This document shows positions 9,029-17,717 of a DNA stretch of 64,000 nt, one piece after another. A program made the position numbers and the translations under genes. Every line of letters begins with the position of its first letter. Position 1 is the stretch's first letter. The notes under the pieces were generated by a model that did no database searches, had not been told where the DNA came from, and saw nothing but the letters and a program-made list of their open reading frames with translations. The stretch comes from G963663735 sp963663735 (GTDB taxonomy: Bacteria; Acidobacteriota; UBA6911; RPQK01; JAPXNP01): positions 558,001 through 622,000 of the forward strand of contig CAXXHN010000002.1 in NCBI GenBank assembly GCA_963663735.2, read 5' to 3'.

Positions 9029-9070
9029 CAGCCTGACTGGCAGGCTGGAGGAGAGTCAAAAAACGACTCT
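9029..9070 (+). other. Two hairpins in the leader of the P5C dehydrogenase gene
   Basis: CAGCCTG (9029-9035) pairs with CAGGCTG (9041-9047), and AGAGTC (9052-9057) pairs with GACTCT (9065-9070). Both lie between the TATAAT box and the ribosome site (GGGAGG, about 9092-9097), so they would be in the 5' untranslated RNA. No known riboswitch consensus was recognised. Confidence 0.4.
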
Positions 9071-9105
9071 AAAAGTAGATAAAATCAAAATCGGGAGGAA
9101 CGGTC

Positions 9106-10659
9106 ATGGAGTTAGCAGATTTCAGGAACCAGGCGCTGTTGGATTTTTCAGATCCGGAAAACAGGGGCGCCATGGAACGTGCAATTGCCAGGGTCCGAAG
9201 TGAACTCGGCTCCGAGTATCCATTGATAATCGGGGATGACAAACTGTACGTTGAAGATAAGATCCGCTCTCTAAATCCTTCGAATTGTGAGGAGGTAGTA
9301 GGGATTTCCCAGAACGCGACCCTTGAAATGGTGGATAGGGCGATTACCACGGCTGAAAAGGCTTTCACGGTGTGGAGCTCCAAAAGCGCGGAGGAACGGG
9401 TCGCATACATGATGAAGGTAAACGAAATAATGAAAGACAGGAGGCTGGAACTTGCCGCCTGGATGGTTATGGAAGTTGGAAAATCCTGGGTTGAGGCTGA
9501 TGCTGATGTGGCGGAAGCTATTGATTTCTGTGATTATTACAACCGTCTGGCATTGAAACTGGCCCATCCTGATCCGCTGACTCCTTTTGCGGGTGAGGTT
9601 AATGAATGCATGTATATCCCGCTCGGTGTCGGTGTTGTGATTCCACCATGGAATTTTCCTCTGGCCATAATGGCCGGAATGACTTTTGCTTCAATAGTTA
9701 GCGGAAATACCGTGGTCCTTAAACCATCAAGTGACGCGCCCTGCATTGCGGCGCAATTAATGAAGATTTTTGAAGAAGCTGGAATACCTCCCGGAGTGGT
9801 CAATTACCTGCCCGGGCGGGGAAGCGTTATTGGAGATCCACTGGTGCAGCATCCCAGGACGCGGTTCATCTCTTTTACCGGGTCCAAGGAAATAGGATTG
9901 AGGATCAACAGACTGGCTGCCGAGACCTCTCCAGGTCAGATTTGGATTAAACGGGTACTGGCGGAAATGGGTGGAAAAGACACCATCATCGTGGATGAGG
10001 AAGCCAATCTGGATGACGCGGTAACTGGTGTGATATCTTCTGCTTTTGGGTTCCAGGGCCAGAAATGTTCAGCCTGTTCCAGGGTGATTGTCCATTCCAG
10101 CCTCTATGATGACTTTCTTGAAAAAGTAGTGGCTGGTAGCAAAAGAGCAATCGTAGAAGGAGAGGTTGAAAAGTATGGAGTGAACTTCGGGCCGGTAATC
10201 AACCGGAGCGCCCAGAAATCCATAATGAACTACATTGAAACCGGAAAGAAGCAGGGAAGGCTCTTGCTGGGAGGAGAGCAGGGTGATCCCAGGGGATGCT
10301 TTGTTAAGCCCACCATAATAGCTGATGTTGATCCGGAAGCTGTTATTTCCCAGGAAGAGATTTTCGGCCCGGTGCTGGCTGTAATCAAATCTTCGGATTA
10401 TGACGATGCCTTGAGGATTGTCAACAATACCGAGTATGGACTGACCGGTGCTGTGTATACGGCAAATGAGGCCAAGATCGAAAGGGCCCGCCGGGAGTTT
10501 CACGTAGGGAACCTCTATTTCAACAGGAAATGCACAGGCGCATTGGTTGGAGTTCATCCCTTCGGAGGATTCAACATGAGCGGGACAGATTCCAAAGCCG
10601 GTGGTCCGGACTACCTGTACCTGTTTACCCAGATGAAGTCGGTATCGAGGAAGATCTGA
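9106..10659 (+). CDS. rocA: 1-pyrroline-5-carboxylate dehydrogenase
   Basis: This aldehyde dehydrogenase oxidises L-glutamate gamma-semialdehyde/P5C to glutamate with NAD, the last step of proline and arginine degradation. The 517-residue length and N-terminal extension match RocA/PruA-type enzymes. The NAD-binding PWNFPLAI lies near residues 183-190 and FTGSKEIG near 259-266. The catalytic residues are Glu287 in LAEMGGKD and Cys321 in GFQGQKCSACSR. The C-terminus has the NRKCTGALVGVHPFGG signature shared by P5C dehydrogenases. No proline dehydrogenase is adjacent, so P5C must come from an enzyme encoded elsewhere. It is a single gene with a structured leader. Confidence 0.9.
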   Translation: MELADFRNQALLDFSDPENRGAMERAIARVRSELGSEYPLIIGDDKLYVEDKIRSLNPSNCEEVVGISQNATLEMVDRAITTAEKAFTVWSSKSAEERVAYMMKVNEIMKDRRLELAAWMVMEVGKSWVEADADVAEAIDFCDYYNRLALKLAHPDPLTPFAGEVNECMYIPLGVGVVIPPWNFPLAIMAGMTFASIVSGNTVVLKPSSDAPCIAAQLMKIFEEAGIPPGVVNYLPGRGSVIGDPLVQHPRTRFISFTGSKEIGLRINRLAAETSPGQIWIKRVLAEMGGKDTIIVDEEANLDDAVTGVISSAFGFQGQKCSACSRVIVHSSLYDDFLEKVVAGSKRAIVEGEVEKYGVNFGPVINRSAQKSIMNYIETGKKQGRLLLGGEQGDPRGCFVKPTIIADVDPEAVISQEEIFGPVLAVIKSSDYDDALRIVNNTEYGLTGAVYTANEAKIERARREFHVGNLYFNRKCTGALVGVHPFGGFNMSGTDSKAGGPDYLYLFTQMKSVSRKI

Positions 10660-10671
10660 TAACTGACTCAT

Positions 10672-10690
10672 GGCGATTGACGATTTGCGG
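10672..10690 (+). repeat. Dispersed short repeat, copy 1 (3' of P5C dehydrogenase gene)
   Basis: GGCGATTGACGATTTGCGG begins 13 bases after the dehydrogenase stop codon. Near-identical copies occur at 42323-42341 (plus) and 30245-30260 (minus), each at the 3' end of an unrelated gene. Confidence 0.55.
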
Positions 10691-10956
10691 ATCGAATCTT
10701 ATTAAATCAGTGCCAAAGGGCAGGCTGAAGCAGTGTAGTCCCTGAGGAGGGATGACAGGAAGTAACCCGGGGCGACCCACCAGAGCTGAAAGAGCGGAGG
10801 AGGGGAGCATCGGGAATTCCGGGCCTGCAGTCATGAGCCCATACAGGCTTTTTAGGTAGAGGAGGATTCCTCCTGATCCAGGGGTCCGCCTGGCGGAGTC
10901 ACCCTGATCTATTCCATGCCGGGCCTCCGGCCTTGATGCCATGGGAGTTTCCTTCC

Positions 10957-12426
10957 TCAAGGATTTATTGCTTTCCGTTCTTCCCAGGACATCCTTTCCG
11001 GGCCATGCCCCCAGTACTTTTTCCCGAGTTCACAGAAGTCTCCCTGGGATAACATTTCATTCTTCAGCAACTCCCTCAACTCAGCCTGTTTTTCTTTCCA
11101 CAAATCCCCGCCTGCCAGGTTATCGAGTTCCAGCGGATCCTCACTGACGTTAAAGAGCTGTTCCGTGATTTTCCCGTTGACGTTGTAGACGATCAGTTTG
11201 AATTCTTCTTTGCGGATAGCCCTTTGCAGGTCAGCATAAGCCGCAAAGAGGTGCGGCCTGCCCGGGTCTTCTCCCCGCATGGACGGCAGGATCGAATGAC
11301 CGCTGACTGAGGCCGGAGTTTCCAGGCCGGCCAGGTCGCAGAGGGTTGGAAATACGTCAAGCAGGTAGCAGTAGGCACCGCTTCTGGAGTTCCTGGTTAT
11401 CCCTGGTCCGGAGATCACCAGGGGAACCCTGATGCTGTGATCATACAGGTTCTGCTTGCCCAGGAGCCCGTGCTGTCCAAGCGCCAGACCATTATCTCCG
11501 GCAAAAACTATTATTGTGTTTTCATAATTCCCGGTTTCTTTGAGTGCCGCCAGAATCCTTCCTATCTGGTAATCCACCTCGCTGATCATCCCGTAATAGG
11601 AAGCAATTTCGCCCCTGACTGCATCTTCCGTTCGGGGGTGGGGAACCAGGACCTCGTCCCTGATTCTCAGTTCACCATTGTCAAAGGGGTGTTCAGGTTT
11701 GAAATTTTCAGGGAGGCTGACATCATCGGCAGTGTAGTTTTGACCATATTCTATTGGTGGAGTCCGGGGATCGTGCGGGGAGGTAAAGGAAACATAAGCA
11801 AAGAACGGAGCTTCGGCGCCGTCTTGTTTTTCCAGGAAATCCACTGCCGCGTCGGCATAATATATGGAAGAAAACTTATCTCCCCAGAATGCTTTTTCTT
11901 CAGGGTATTCTCCGGTTTCGTCAAAGTGGTTGAGAAACGGCCGGAAATGACCGTTTGTTTCATAACTGTGCATTCCTCCGAAAAATATATTATCTCCCGT
12001 GGAGAAACAACGGTGGTAGGCCTCCCTTCCGTTGTGCCACTTTCCGGTGCCAAAAGTTGTGTAACCATTGGACCTGAAATGTTCAGGCATCATGATATCC
12101 TCGGGGGGAATGTAGGAAGCATCCTGGTGCATCTGGAAGAGACTTTTTCCGGTCATCAGCATACCCCGGCTGGGCATGCAGACCGCACCTCCCAGGGCCC
12201 CCATTATCTGGGTATGGGTGAAGGTTATTCCGGAACGAACCAGGATATCCATATTGGGAGTAAGAATCTCGCTGTTACCAAGTTCAGCGACGGCATTAAA
12301 TCTCTGGTCGTCAGTAAACAGGATCAGGATATTTGGTTTTGCGGGCAAAGGCTGCTCCTGGACTGCGGAGGTACAGCCGGCCAGGAGCGTTAACAACAGA
12401 AGGGCAGTGATTCCTTTAATTTCCAT
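10957..12426 (-). CDS. Lipoprotein sulfatase (Cys-type)
   Basis: This 489-residue protein is an alkaline-phosphatase-superfamily sulfatase that hydrolyses sulfate esters, probably of sulfated glycans. A lipoprotein signal ends at the lipobox LLAGC (Cys18). The metal-binding FTDDQR lies at residues 37-42. The CMPSR motif at residues 83-87 carries Cys83, which would be converted to formylglycine as catalytic nucleophile. GTGKWHNG (about 128), FTSPHDPR and FAGDNGLALGQHG complete the active-site set. It needs a formylglycine-generating enzyme or anaerobic maturase. No stand-alone one is in the window, although the S9 peptidase carries an FGE-like domain. It is the last gene of a minus-strand series after the exporter genes, 109 bases downstream of the head-GIN gene, and may be separately transcribed. 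The substrate is unknown. Confidence 0.88.
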   Translation of the reverse strand: MEIKGITALLLLTLLAGCTSAVQEQPLPAKPNILILFTDDQRFNAVAELGNSEILTPNMDILVRSGITFTHTQIMGALGGAVCMPSRGMLMTGKSLFQMHQDASYIPPEDIMMPEHFRSNGYTTFGTGKWHNGREAYHRCFSTGDNIFFGGMHSYETNGHFRPFLNHFDETGEYPEEKAFWGDKFSSIYYADAAVDFLEKQDGAEAPFFAYVSFTSPHDPRTPPIEYGQNYTADDVSLPENFKPEHPFDNGELRIRDEVLVPHPRTEDAVRGEIASYYGMISEVDYQIGRILAALKETGNYENTIIVFAGDNGLALGQHGLLGKQNLYDHSIRVPLVISGPGITRNSRSGAYCYLLDVFPTLCDLAGLETPASVSGHSILPSMRGEDPGRPHLFAAYADLQRAIRKEEFKLIVYNVNGKITEQLFNVSEDPLELDNLAGGDLWKEKQAELRELLKNEMLSQGDFCELGKKYWGHGPERMSWEERKAINP

Positions 12427-12535
12427 GATGATTCAGATCATAAAGCGAATGGCTGCCAAAATCCATAGATGCCTGGATAATTGAATGTTTCCAGTCCCCT
12501 CCGAAAAAAGGAATGCTGGAGCATCGGCATATCAT

Positions 12536-13222
12536 TTAGTCTGCCGCAGTAATGTCTCCGGAACCATTAATGTCACTCTTGACATCAGCAGGATTACCCT
12601 TGTATTTGACTTCTCCACTCCCGTTTATTTCAACATCCAGGGAGGTTGAGGCGGTTATTTCCACATCGCCTGAGCCATTGATTTCAACCGATGCTTTTTC
12701 CGCAAACAGCTTGAACAGGTGGATATCGCCGGAGCCATTAATTTCAGCCATGACGGTTTCAGCTTCACCGATTCCTGATATGTCTCCTGATCCATCAATT
12801 TCCACCTTTACAAGCTCTTTGGTTACATCCGTAAAAACAATATCACCCGAACCGGAAACGTAAGCGCCTTTTATTTCAGGGATCTCCAGGTAGACCTTGA
12901 GGTCAGTGTAGGAAGTAAGGGACATTCCATGTTTGAAGTAGATTCGAAGCCTGCCTCTGCTGACCTCTGTCTTCAACAGGGGGATTACATTGTCATCACC
13001 TTCAACCGTGCATTTGACGGAATCACCTTTTAAGATTTCAACGTTCATGCTGCCTTCTAGCAGGACCTCGTCAAAAGCAGGCAGGCTGCGGTCTTCCTTT
13101 ATGATCTGGCCTGATCCGACGATAATTTCCCCTCCGACAGAACGGACTAAAATCTCTGCAGGATCGCAGGCGGCTGAAAACATGACCAATATGGAGACAA
13201 ATAAGATCAACGGTTTTTTCAT
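12536..13222 (-). CDS. Head-GIN domain (DUF2807) lipoprotein
   Basis: This 228-residue protein starts with a lipoprotein signal (MFSAAC, Cys19) and consists of a right-handed beta-helix-like DUF2807 (head GIN) domain. Six repeats of the GSGD/GSGE type (SGSGDIVF, DGSGDISG, NGSGDIHL, NGSGDVEI, NGSGEVKY, NGSGDITA) run through the C-terminal half with a period of about 17-20 residues. Such proteins are widespread in Bacteroidota and other Gram-negative phyla as secreted proteins of unknown function. It lies 48 bases after the second MacB-like permease gene in the same direction, so it is probably co-transcribed with that exporter and may be its cargo or envelope partner. Confidence 0.85.
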   Translation of the reverse strand: MKKPLILFVSILVMFSAACDPAEILVRSVGGEIIVGSGQIIKEDRSLPAFDEVLLEGSMNVEILKGDSVKCTVEGDDNVIPLLKTEVSRGRLRIYFKHGMSLTSYTDLKVYLEIPEIKGAYVSGSGDIVFTDVTKELVKVEIDGSGDISGIGEAETVMAEINGSGDIHLFKLFAEKASVEINGSGDVEITASTSLDVEINGSGEVKYKGNPADVKSDINGSGDITAAD

Positions 13223-13270
13223 TTGCTCTACTCCCCTCAGCCGGAATCGGCTGATACCTGATTTTGATTA

Positions 13271-14524
13271 TTATTCATAATGAAGAGCTTCGACCGGATT
13301 AAGCCTGGAAGCCTTGAGTGCCGGGATGAATCCGGCCAGTAGTCCCACTACTGTCAGTATTACCGTGGAGATAAGTGCTGCCTGCGTTGATACCAGCATG
13401 TGAATATCTCCCTGGCCTGAAGCATCTCCATTTATGGCGCTTACGAAAGGTATGGTTCCAATGATTTCACAGGTGACAATGGAGAGGAGGAAACCAATAA
13501 TCCCTCCTGCCAGGGCAATTGTCATTGCCTCCAGGAGAAACTGGGTAAGGATATGCCTTCGCCTTGCGCCTATGGCCATCAACAGTCCTATTTCCCGGGT
13601 TCTTTCTGTTACGGATACCAGCATGATATTCATCAACCCGACTCCCCCGATGGCCAGGGTAAGGACACCGATAAACATCATTAGACCTTCCATTCCCACG
13701 CTGAAATTGGTGAGTGTCTTTTCGAATTCTCCCCAGGATCTGATAAAAACAGCTTTTTCATCGTTGGGATCAAATTTATGGTTTCTGGCCAATACCGACC
13801 TGATCTGCTTTATGGCCTGGGGTTCCATTGATACGTTGCCTATCTGGAGCACGATGACGCTCATGTATCGGATCTGGTTGAGGGAAGCCATGGCAGTGTA
13901 GGGGATGAAAAGGCAGAGGTCGTCGCTGCGGAAGTAACTGGACATCTGAATTTTTTTGCTCAGGATACCGATAATGGTGAAGGGGACTCCGCTGATCCTG
14001 ACTTCTTCTCCCAGGGCGCTGGAGCCGGGAAAAAGCTTCTCATAAATATCCCAGCCGACGATGGCAACCCGCCGTCCATATTGAACATCTTCAGCTGAAA
14101 TGAGGCGGCCCTCTTTCAGGTAGTGCCCCCTTATCATTCCGTATTCATGGTTGACTCCCCTGATTCCGGCTTCAGTCTGGCGGCGGAAGTTTTTGACTGT
14201 ATATTCGCGGAAAACTTCAGGGCTGGCAGCGGAAACCAGGGGGCAGTTTCGGCGGATGTCCTCAACATCCCTTAATTCGGTACTAATCCACTTTCCGGCC
14301 TTCATTCCGCCCTGCTGAGTACTGGTCTGTCCATTCCATACAATTATCGCCCTGTCGCCGAAATGTTTCATACCGACCTTGAGCGCGTTTCCGAAACCCT
14401 GGCCGAATGCCAGCAGCACAACGAAACATACGATGCCCCAGCTGATTCCGGAAAGGGTTAACAAGGCCCTGGTCCGGTCGTGCATCAGGCTGCTGAACGC
14501 TTTCACTACTACTTCAAATAACAT
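13271..14524 (-). CDS. MacB-like ABC transporter permease (second copy)
   Basis: This 417-residue permease has the MacB/FtsX topology. One N-terminal membrane helix (about residues 21-43) follows a short cytoplasmic segment. A large periplasmic MacB_PCD domain (about 50-260) follows, then three C-terminal helices (FtsX domain, about 285-400). Signature sequences are RALLTLSGISWGIV near the start, MNIMLVSVTERTREIGLLMAIGARRRHI (about 300-327) and the C-terminal PALKASRLNPVEAL. The EREIG-like coupling motif that contacts the ATPase is intact. There is no fused ATP-binding domain. It lies 101 bases after a paralogous permease gene, and the two probably form a heterodimer. The substrate is unknown. 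Confidence 0.88.
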   Translation of the reverse strand: MLFEVVVKAFSSLMHDRTRALLTLSGISWGIVCFVVLLAFGQGFGNALKVGMKHFGDRAIIVWNGQTSTQQGGMKAGKWISTELRDVEDIRRNCPLVSAASPEVFREYTVKNFRRQTEAGIRGVNHEYGMIRGHYLKEGRLISAEDVQYGRRVAIVGWDIYEKLFPGSSALGEEVRISGVPFTIIGILSKKIQMSSYFRSDDLCLFIPYTAMASLNQIRYMSVIVLQIGNVSMEPQAIKQIRSVLARNHKFDPNDEKAVFIRSWGEFEKTLTNFSVGMEGLMMFIGVLTLAIGGVGLMNIMLVSVTERTREIGLLMAIGARRRHILTQFLLEAMTIALAGGIIGFLLSIVTCEIIGTIPFVSAINGDASGQGDIHMLVSTQAALISTVILTVVGLLAGFIPALKASRLNPVEALHYE

Positions 14525-14625
14525 GGGATTAGGTCCTTAACTGCTTCTCAGGTGTTGCCGCTGTATATAACTTCATGAAATTTAAAACTGAATATTGAGA
14601 TATCAGTGTTTCAAAAGGAACGAAT

Positions 14626-15882
14626 TTAACTTGCCTCCCATCTGAGTGCGTCAATCGGATCCATCTGCGACGCGATCCAGGCAGGATATATGCCTGAAAC
14701 CAGCCCGGAAAGACAGAGAATTAAAACAACCATCCAGGCGATTGCGGGCGAAATGATCAAGCCGGAGAACATTGTTGGCATTGGCAGGGAATTAACAACC
14801 CAGGCCATGGATAATATAAGGATCAAGCCAACACCTCCCGCGATAAAGGTCAGGGTAAGTGCCTCAGAGATGAACTGGAACATTATGTCCCTGTGTCTGG
14901 CTCCCAGTGCTTTTCTCAATCCGATTTCGCTGGTTCTTTCCCTGACTGAGACCAGCATGATGTTGGTTATGCCCAGAGCCCCCAGGAGGACGGTGACTAT
15001 GCCAACGGCCCCCATAAATATTTGGGTCATACGAAAAAGCTGGACGGTGAACTCCAGGCCTTCACCGGTATTCCAGATACTTAACGCGTCTTCATCATCC
15101 GGATGAAACCTCTTTTTTCTGCCGAGGATCTGCCTGACTTCTTTTTCTCCCGCTTCCCAGTCTTCATGCCGGTAGGGGACGGCAATCAGGTTATTAAGGC
15201 TTTCCTTGCCTGCGGCAGCACCGGGTCTGGGGAACAGTTTCCTCATTGTCTGGTAGGGAATAAATATGGAACTGTGATCCTGGCCCGAGTAGTTACTGTT
15301 CATTTCCTTATAGGGGAGGATTCCGGCAATAGTGAAGGTGTGATCCCCTATCCTGATTTCTTCACCTACCGAGTTCTTCCCATTGAAGAGCTGATCATTA
15401 ACCTCTGAACCAATAATTGCCACCTGTCTCCGCTGATCTTCATCAGTGTGGTTCAGGACCCGTCCCTGGTTGGCGACTACCATGCGCATATACTGGTACT
15501 GGGGTTCGACTCCGCGGACAGCAAAAGCTCCTGCATTAAAACTGGAACGCACTGTCAGGTCCCATCGCATCAGCTCAGCGCTGATTGACTTGATGAGGCT
15601 GGACTTGTTTCGGATTTCCAGGCAGTCTGAGTATTCGAGCCGGATATCCCTTCCCATCTGCCCCTGGTCGGATTGCATGGAGGTTTTTCCGCCCCAGATG
15701 ATAATGATATCCGTGCCCAGAGTAGCGGATGACTCTTTTTGTCCTTTGATGAAACCCTCTCCAACGGAAGTCATCAGGACAATGGAAAATATTCCCCAGG
15801 ATATCCCGAACATGGTGAGAATACTCCGCAGCTTATTACCGAAAAGGGTTTGTATGGCCTGACTGAATAAAGATAACCGCAT
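14626..15882 (-). CDS. MacB-like ABC transporter permease (first copy)
   Basis: This 418-residue protein is a paralogue of the next permease, with the same plan: RSILTMFGISWGIFSIVL membrane helix, periplasmic MacB_PCD domain (about residues 50-265) and three terminal helices. LGITNIMLVSVRERTSEIGLRKALGARHRDI (about 298-328) is the conserved FtsX coupling region, and the C-terminus ends IASQMDPIDALRWEAS. It lies 44 bases after the MacA-like adaptor gene, supporting an adaptor-permease-permease operon. Such tripartite systems carry peptides, lipoproteins or small molecules from the periplasm through a TolC-type channel, driven by a separate MacB/LolD-type ATPase not encoded here. Confidence 0.88.
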   Translation of the reverse strand: MRLSLFSQAIQTLFGNKLRSILTMFGISWGIFSIVLMTSVGEGFIKGQKESSATLGTDIIIIWGGKTSMQSDQGQMGRDIRLEYSDCLEIRNKSSLIKSISAELMRWDLTVRSSFNAGAFAVRGVEPQYQYMRMVVANQGRVLNHTDEDQRRQVAIIGSEVNDQLFNGKNSVGEEIRIGDHTFTIAGILPYKEMNSNYSGQDHSSIFIPYQTMRKLFPRPGAAAGKESLNNLIAVPYRHEDWEAGEKEVRQILGRKKRFHPDDEDALSIWNTGEGLEFTVQLFRMTQIFMGAVGIVTVLLGALGITNIMLVSVRERTSEIGLRKALGARHRDIMFQFISEALTLTFIAGGVGLILILSMAWVVNSLPMPTMFSGLIISPAIAWMVVLILCLSGLVSGIYPAWIASQMDPIDALRWEAS

Positions 15883-15926
15883 ATTTTATTCCCTGATAGG
15901 CTGCCTGGAAAGCGGCCTGAGCCTTT

Positions 15927-17195
15927 CTACATATTGTCCTGGTTAACCTGGATGACTACCTTATCTCCATCTTTCAGTCCTGAAACCACCTCGGTGAGGG
16001 TTCCATTGCTCAAGCCGGCTTCAATCGGCACCTTGCGCATCATTGTCTCTTCTTCAGGATCGTACAGCTGCACGAAGGGATTGCGGCTTTCGTCATAGGA
16101 AATGGCGCTTTCCTTTACAAGGAGGATATCTTCCCTGGTTTCAATGATAATTTCAGCGTTGGCTGTCATCTGTGCCCGTAGTACAGCAGCTTCTTCATCC
16201 AGCGAAACCCTGGTTTCAAAACCTATTACATTCTCCTCTTCTTCACCCAGCGGAGAGATCTTTATTACTTTTCCGGGAAAGCTTGTATCCCTGAAAGCGT
16301 CGACTTTGATCCGGCTTTTCATTCCTTCGGTAACCATCCCGATATCAGTTTCATCGACTCTCCCTTCAAAGTAGACGCTCTCCATGTCTCCCAGGGTCAT
16401 GATCAGGGTGGCCTGGGAACCCATTTGCAGGATGGATGAAACCGCGTCCCCTTCTTCAATATGCCGCTTCAGGACTGTAGCCGGTCGGGAAGATCGTATG
16501 GTTGCGTAGTGCAGGTTTTCCCTGGCCCGGTCTACGGTTGCCGCCGCCTGGGTAACTTCCGCTTCTGCCTTTAAAACTGCTTTTTGCGCGGCTTCAATTT
16601 CGGCATCCTGCATTAACAGTTCTGATTTGAGAGCACCCAGCTGGAAGGTGGAATCCTGGAGGATTCTCTCGGCTTCATCCATGTCATTGAGCGGAAGAAG
16701 CTTTTCTTCAAACAGTTTTTTATATCGTTCAATTCGTTTTCTGTTGTAATCCACCTTGTCCCGGAGATTCATCTGGTCCATCTCCAGTTTCTCCTTGGAT
16801 CGCTTCGCCATGGTTATGTTTGACTGTGCCTCCTGCAGGGCTGCTTCGACAGCCAGCAGGTTGGCTTCGGCTTCCCGCAGCTGGGCCCTCAATAATTCCT
16901 TGTCCAGTTCCAGCAGGATCTGCCCGGCAGCAACCGTGTCTCCTTCTTCAACAAGAATTTTCTCAACTATTCCGCTCGCCTTGGATTTTATTTCGATAGT
17001 GGATCGGGGAACGATGGAACCGGTTGCTACGACTAGTTTTTCAAGGGTGTCCCTGTTTGCTGTAAAAAGCTGGTCATCCGGGATTGAGACATTCTTAGAG
17101 AATATGATTCCAGTGCTGTATAAGGCTATAAAGATCACAACAGCCGTAATAACCAGGATGATAAACAGGTTCAGTTTTTTCTTCTTTTTGCTCAT
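15927..17195 (-). CDS. MacA/HlyD-type periplasmic adaptor protein
   Basis: This 422-residue membrane fusion protein links an inner-membrane ABC exporter to an outer-membrane channel. One uncleaved N-terminal helix follows a lysine-rich start (KKKKKLNLFIILVITAVVIF). A half lipoyl motif around residues 60-95 contains GIVEKILVEEGDTVAAGQILLELD. A long coiled-coil hairpin covers about 95-215 and is followed by the second half lipoyl motif and beta-barrel domain. The C-terminal domain ends with GLKDGDKVVI. It is the first gene of the exporter operon. A TGGAG ribosome site lies about 9 bases before the ATG. Confidence 0.88.
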   Translation of the reverse strand: MSKKKKKLNLFIILVITAVVIFIALYSTGIIFSKNVSIPDDQLFTANRDTLEKLVVATGSIVPRSTIEIKSKASGIVEKILVEEGDTVAAGQILLELDKELLRAQLREAEANLLAVEAALQEAQSNITMAKRSKEKLEMDQMNLRDKVDYNRKRIERYKKLFEEKLLPLNDMDEAERILQDSTFQLGALKSELLMQDAEIEAAQKAVLKAEAEVTQAAATVDRARENLHYATIRSSRPATVLKRHIEEGDAVSSILQMGSQATLIMTLGDMESVYFEGRVDETDIGMVTEGMKSRIKVDAFRDTSFPGKVIKISPLGEEEENVIGFETRVSLDEEAAVLRAQMTANAEIIIETREDILLVKESAISYDESRNPFVQLYDPEEETMMRKVPIEAGLSNGTLTEVVSGLKDGDKVVIQVNQDNM

Positions 17196-17717
17196 GATAT
17201 GCGCTCCAGTATGTATATTCCCCGATGCAGGGGCCTTCCCTCAGCTGTTTTGTCTCCGCAGCTATTTGGTGAAGACCAGGTTTATAATGTTCCTAACGGA
17301 TCATGACCGGAGAAAGTTCAATCTGGTTTACCTGCGGACAAAATTCCGTCTGCTGACTTGAATCCAGCTGGAAAATCATGCTCCTGGTTCACAAAAAGAT
17401 GCCCCTTAAACTTCTCACTTCCCTGATTTTTTCACTCTCACCCCACAGCTTTCAGGTTCGGTATCATTCCTGCGGAAGTGCGAAGTGTCTTGTCACCTGC
17501 ACCACCCACCTGTCGGCGGTGTTTGATTTTTAAGCTGTAAAGCTGTCTGGAAGGATTTCCCTGGCAAATTATCGAGCTCTGTCAAGGGCTAAACTGACCT
17601 GATATGGTTGTCACTTGGACCCTGGATAAATTAAACTACCTGAAGCAGAATAAAAGCCATTTGGCACATCAGCTAAACAGGCTGAAACCGAAAAGAAGGG
17701 GAAAGGTAATATCCAAA
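17196..17717. other. Divergent intergenic region between the exporter operon and kbl
   Basis: About 520 bases separate the adaptor start and the preferred kbl start. If kbl starts at the earlier in-frame ATG (17604), the gap is about 410 bases. Promoters in both directions are expected, but no convincing -35/-10 pair, operator or small gene was recognised. Confidence 0.4.

Noticed and set aside
10660..10960. Minus-strand frame of 111 codons overlapping the end of the P5C dehydrogenase gene
   Set aside because: It overlaps a well-supported gene, has no clear ribosome site and shows no recognisable protein features. The intergenic part appears non-coding.
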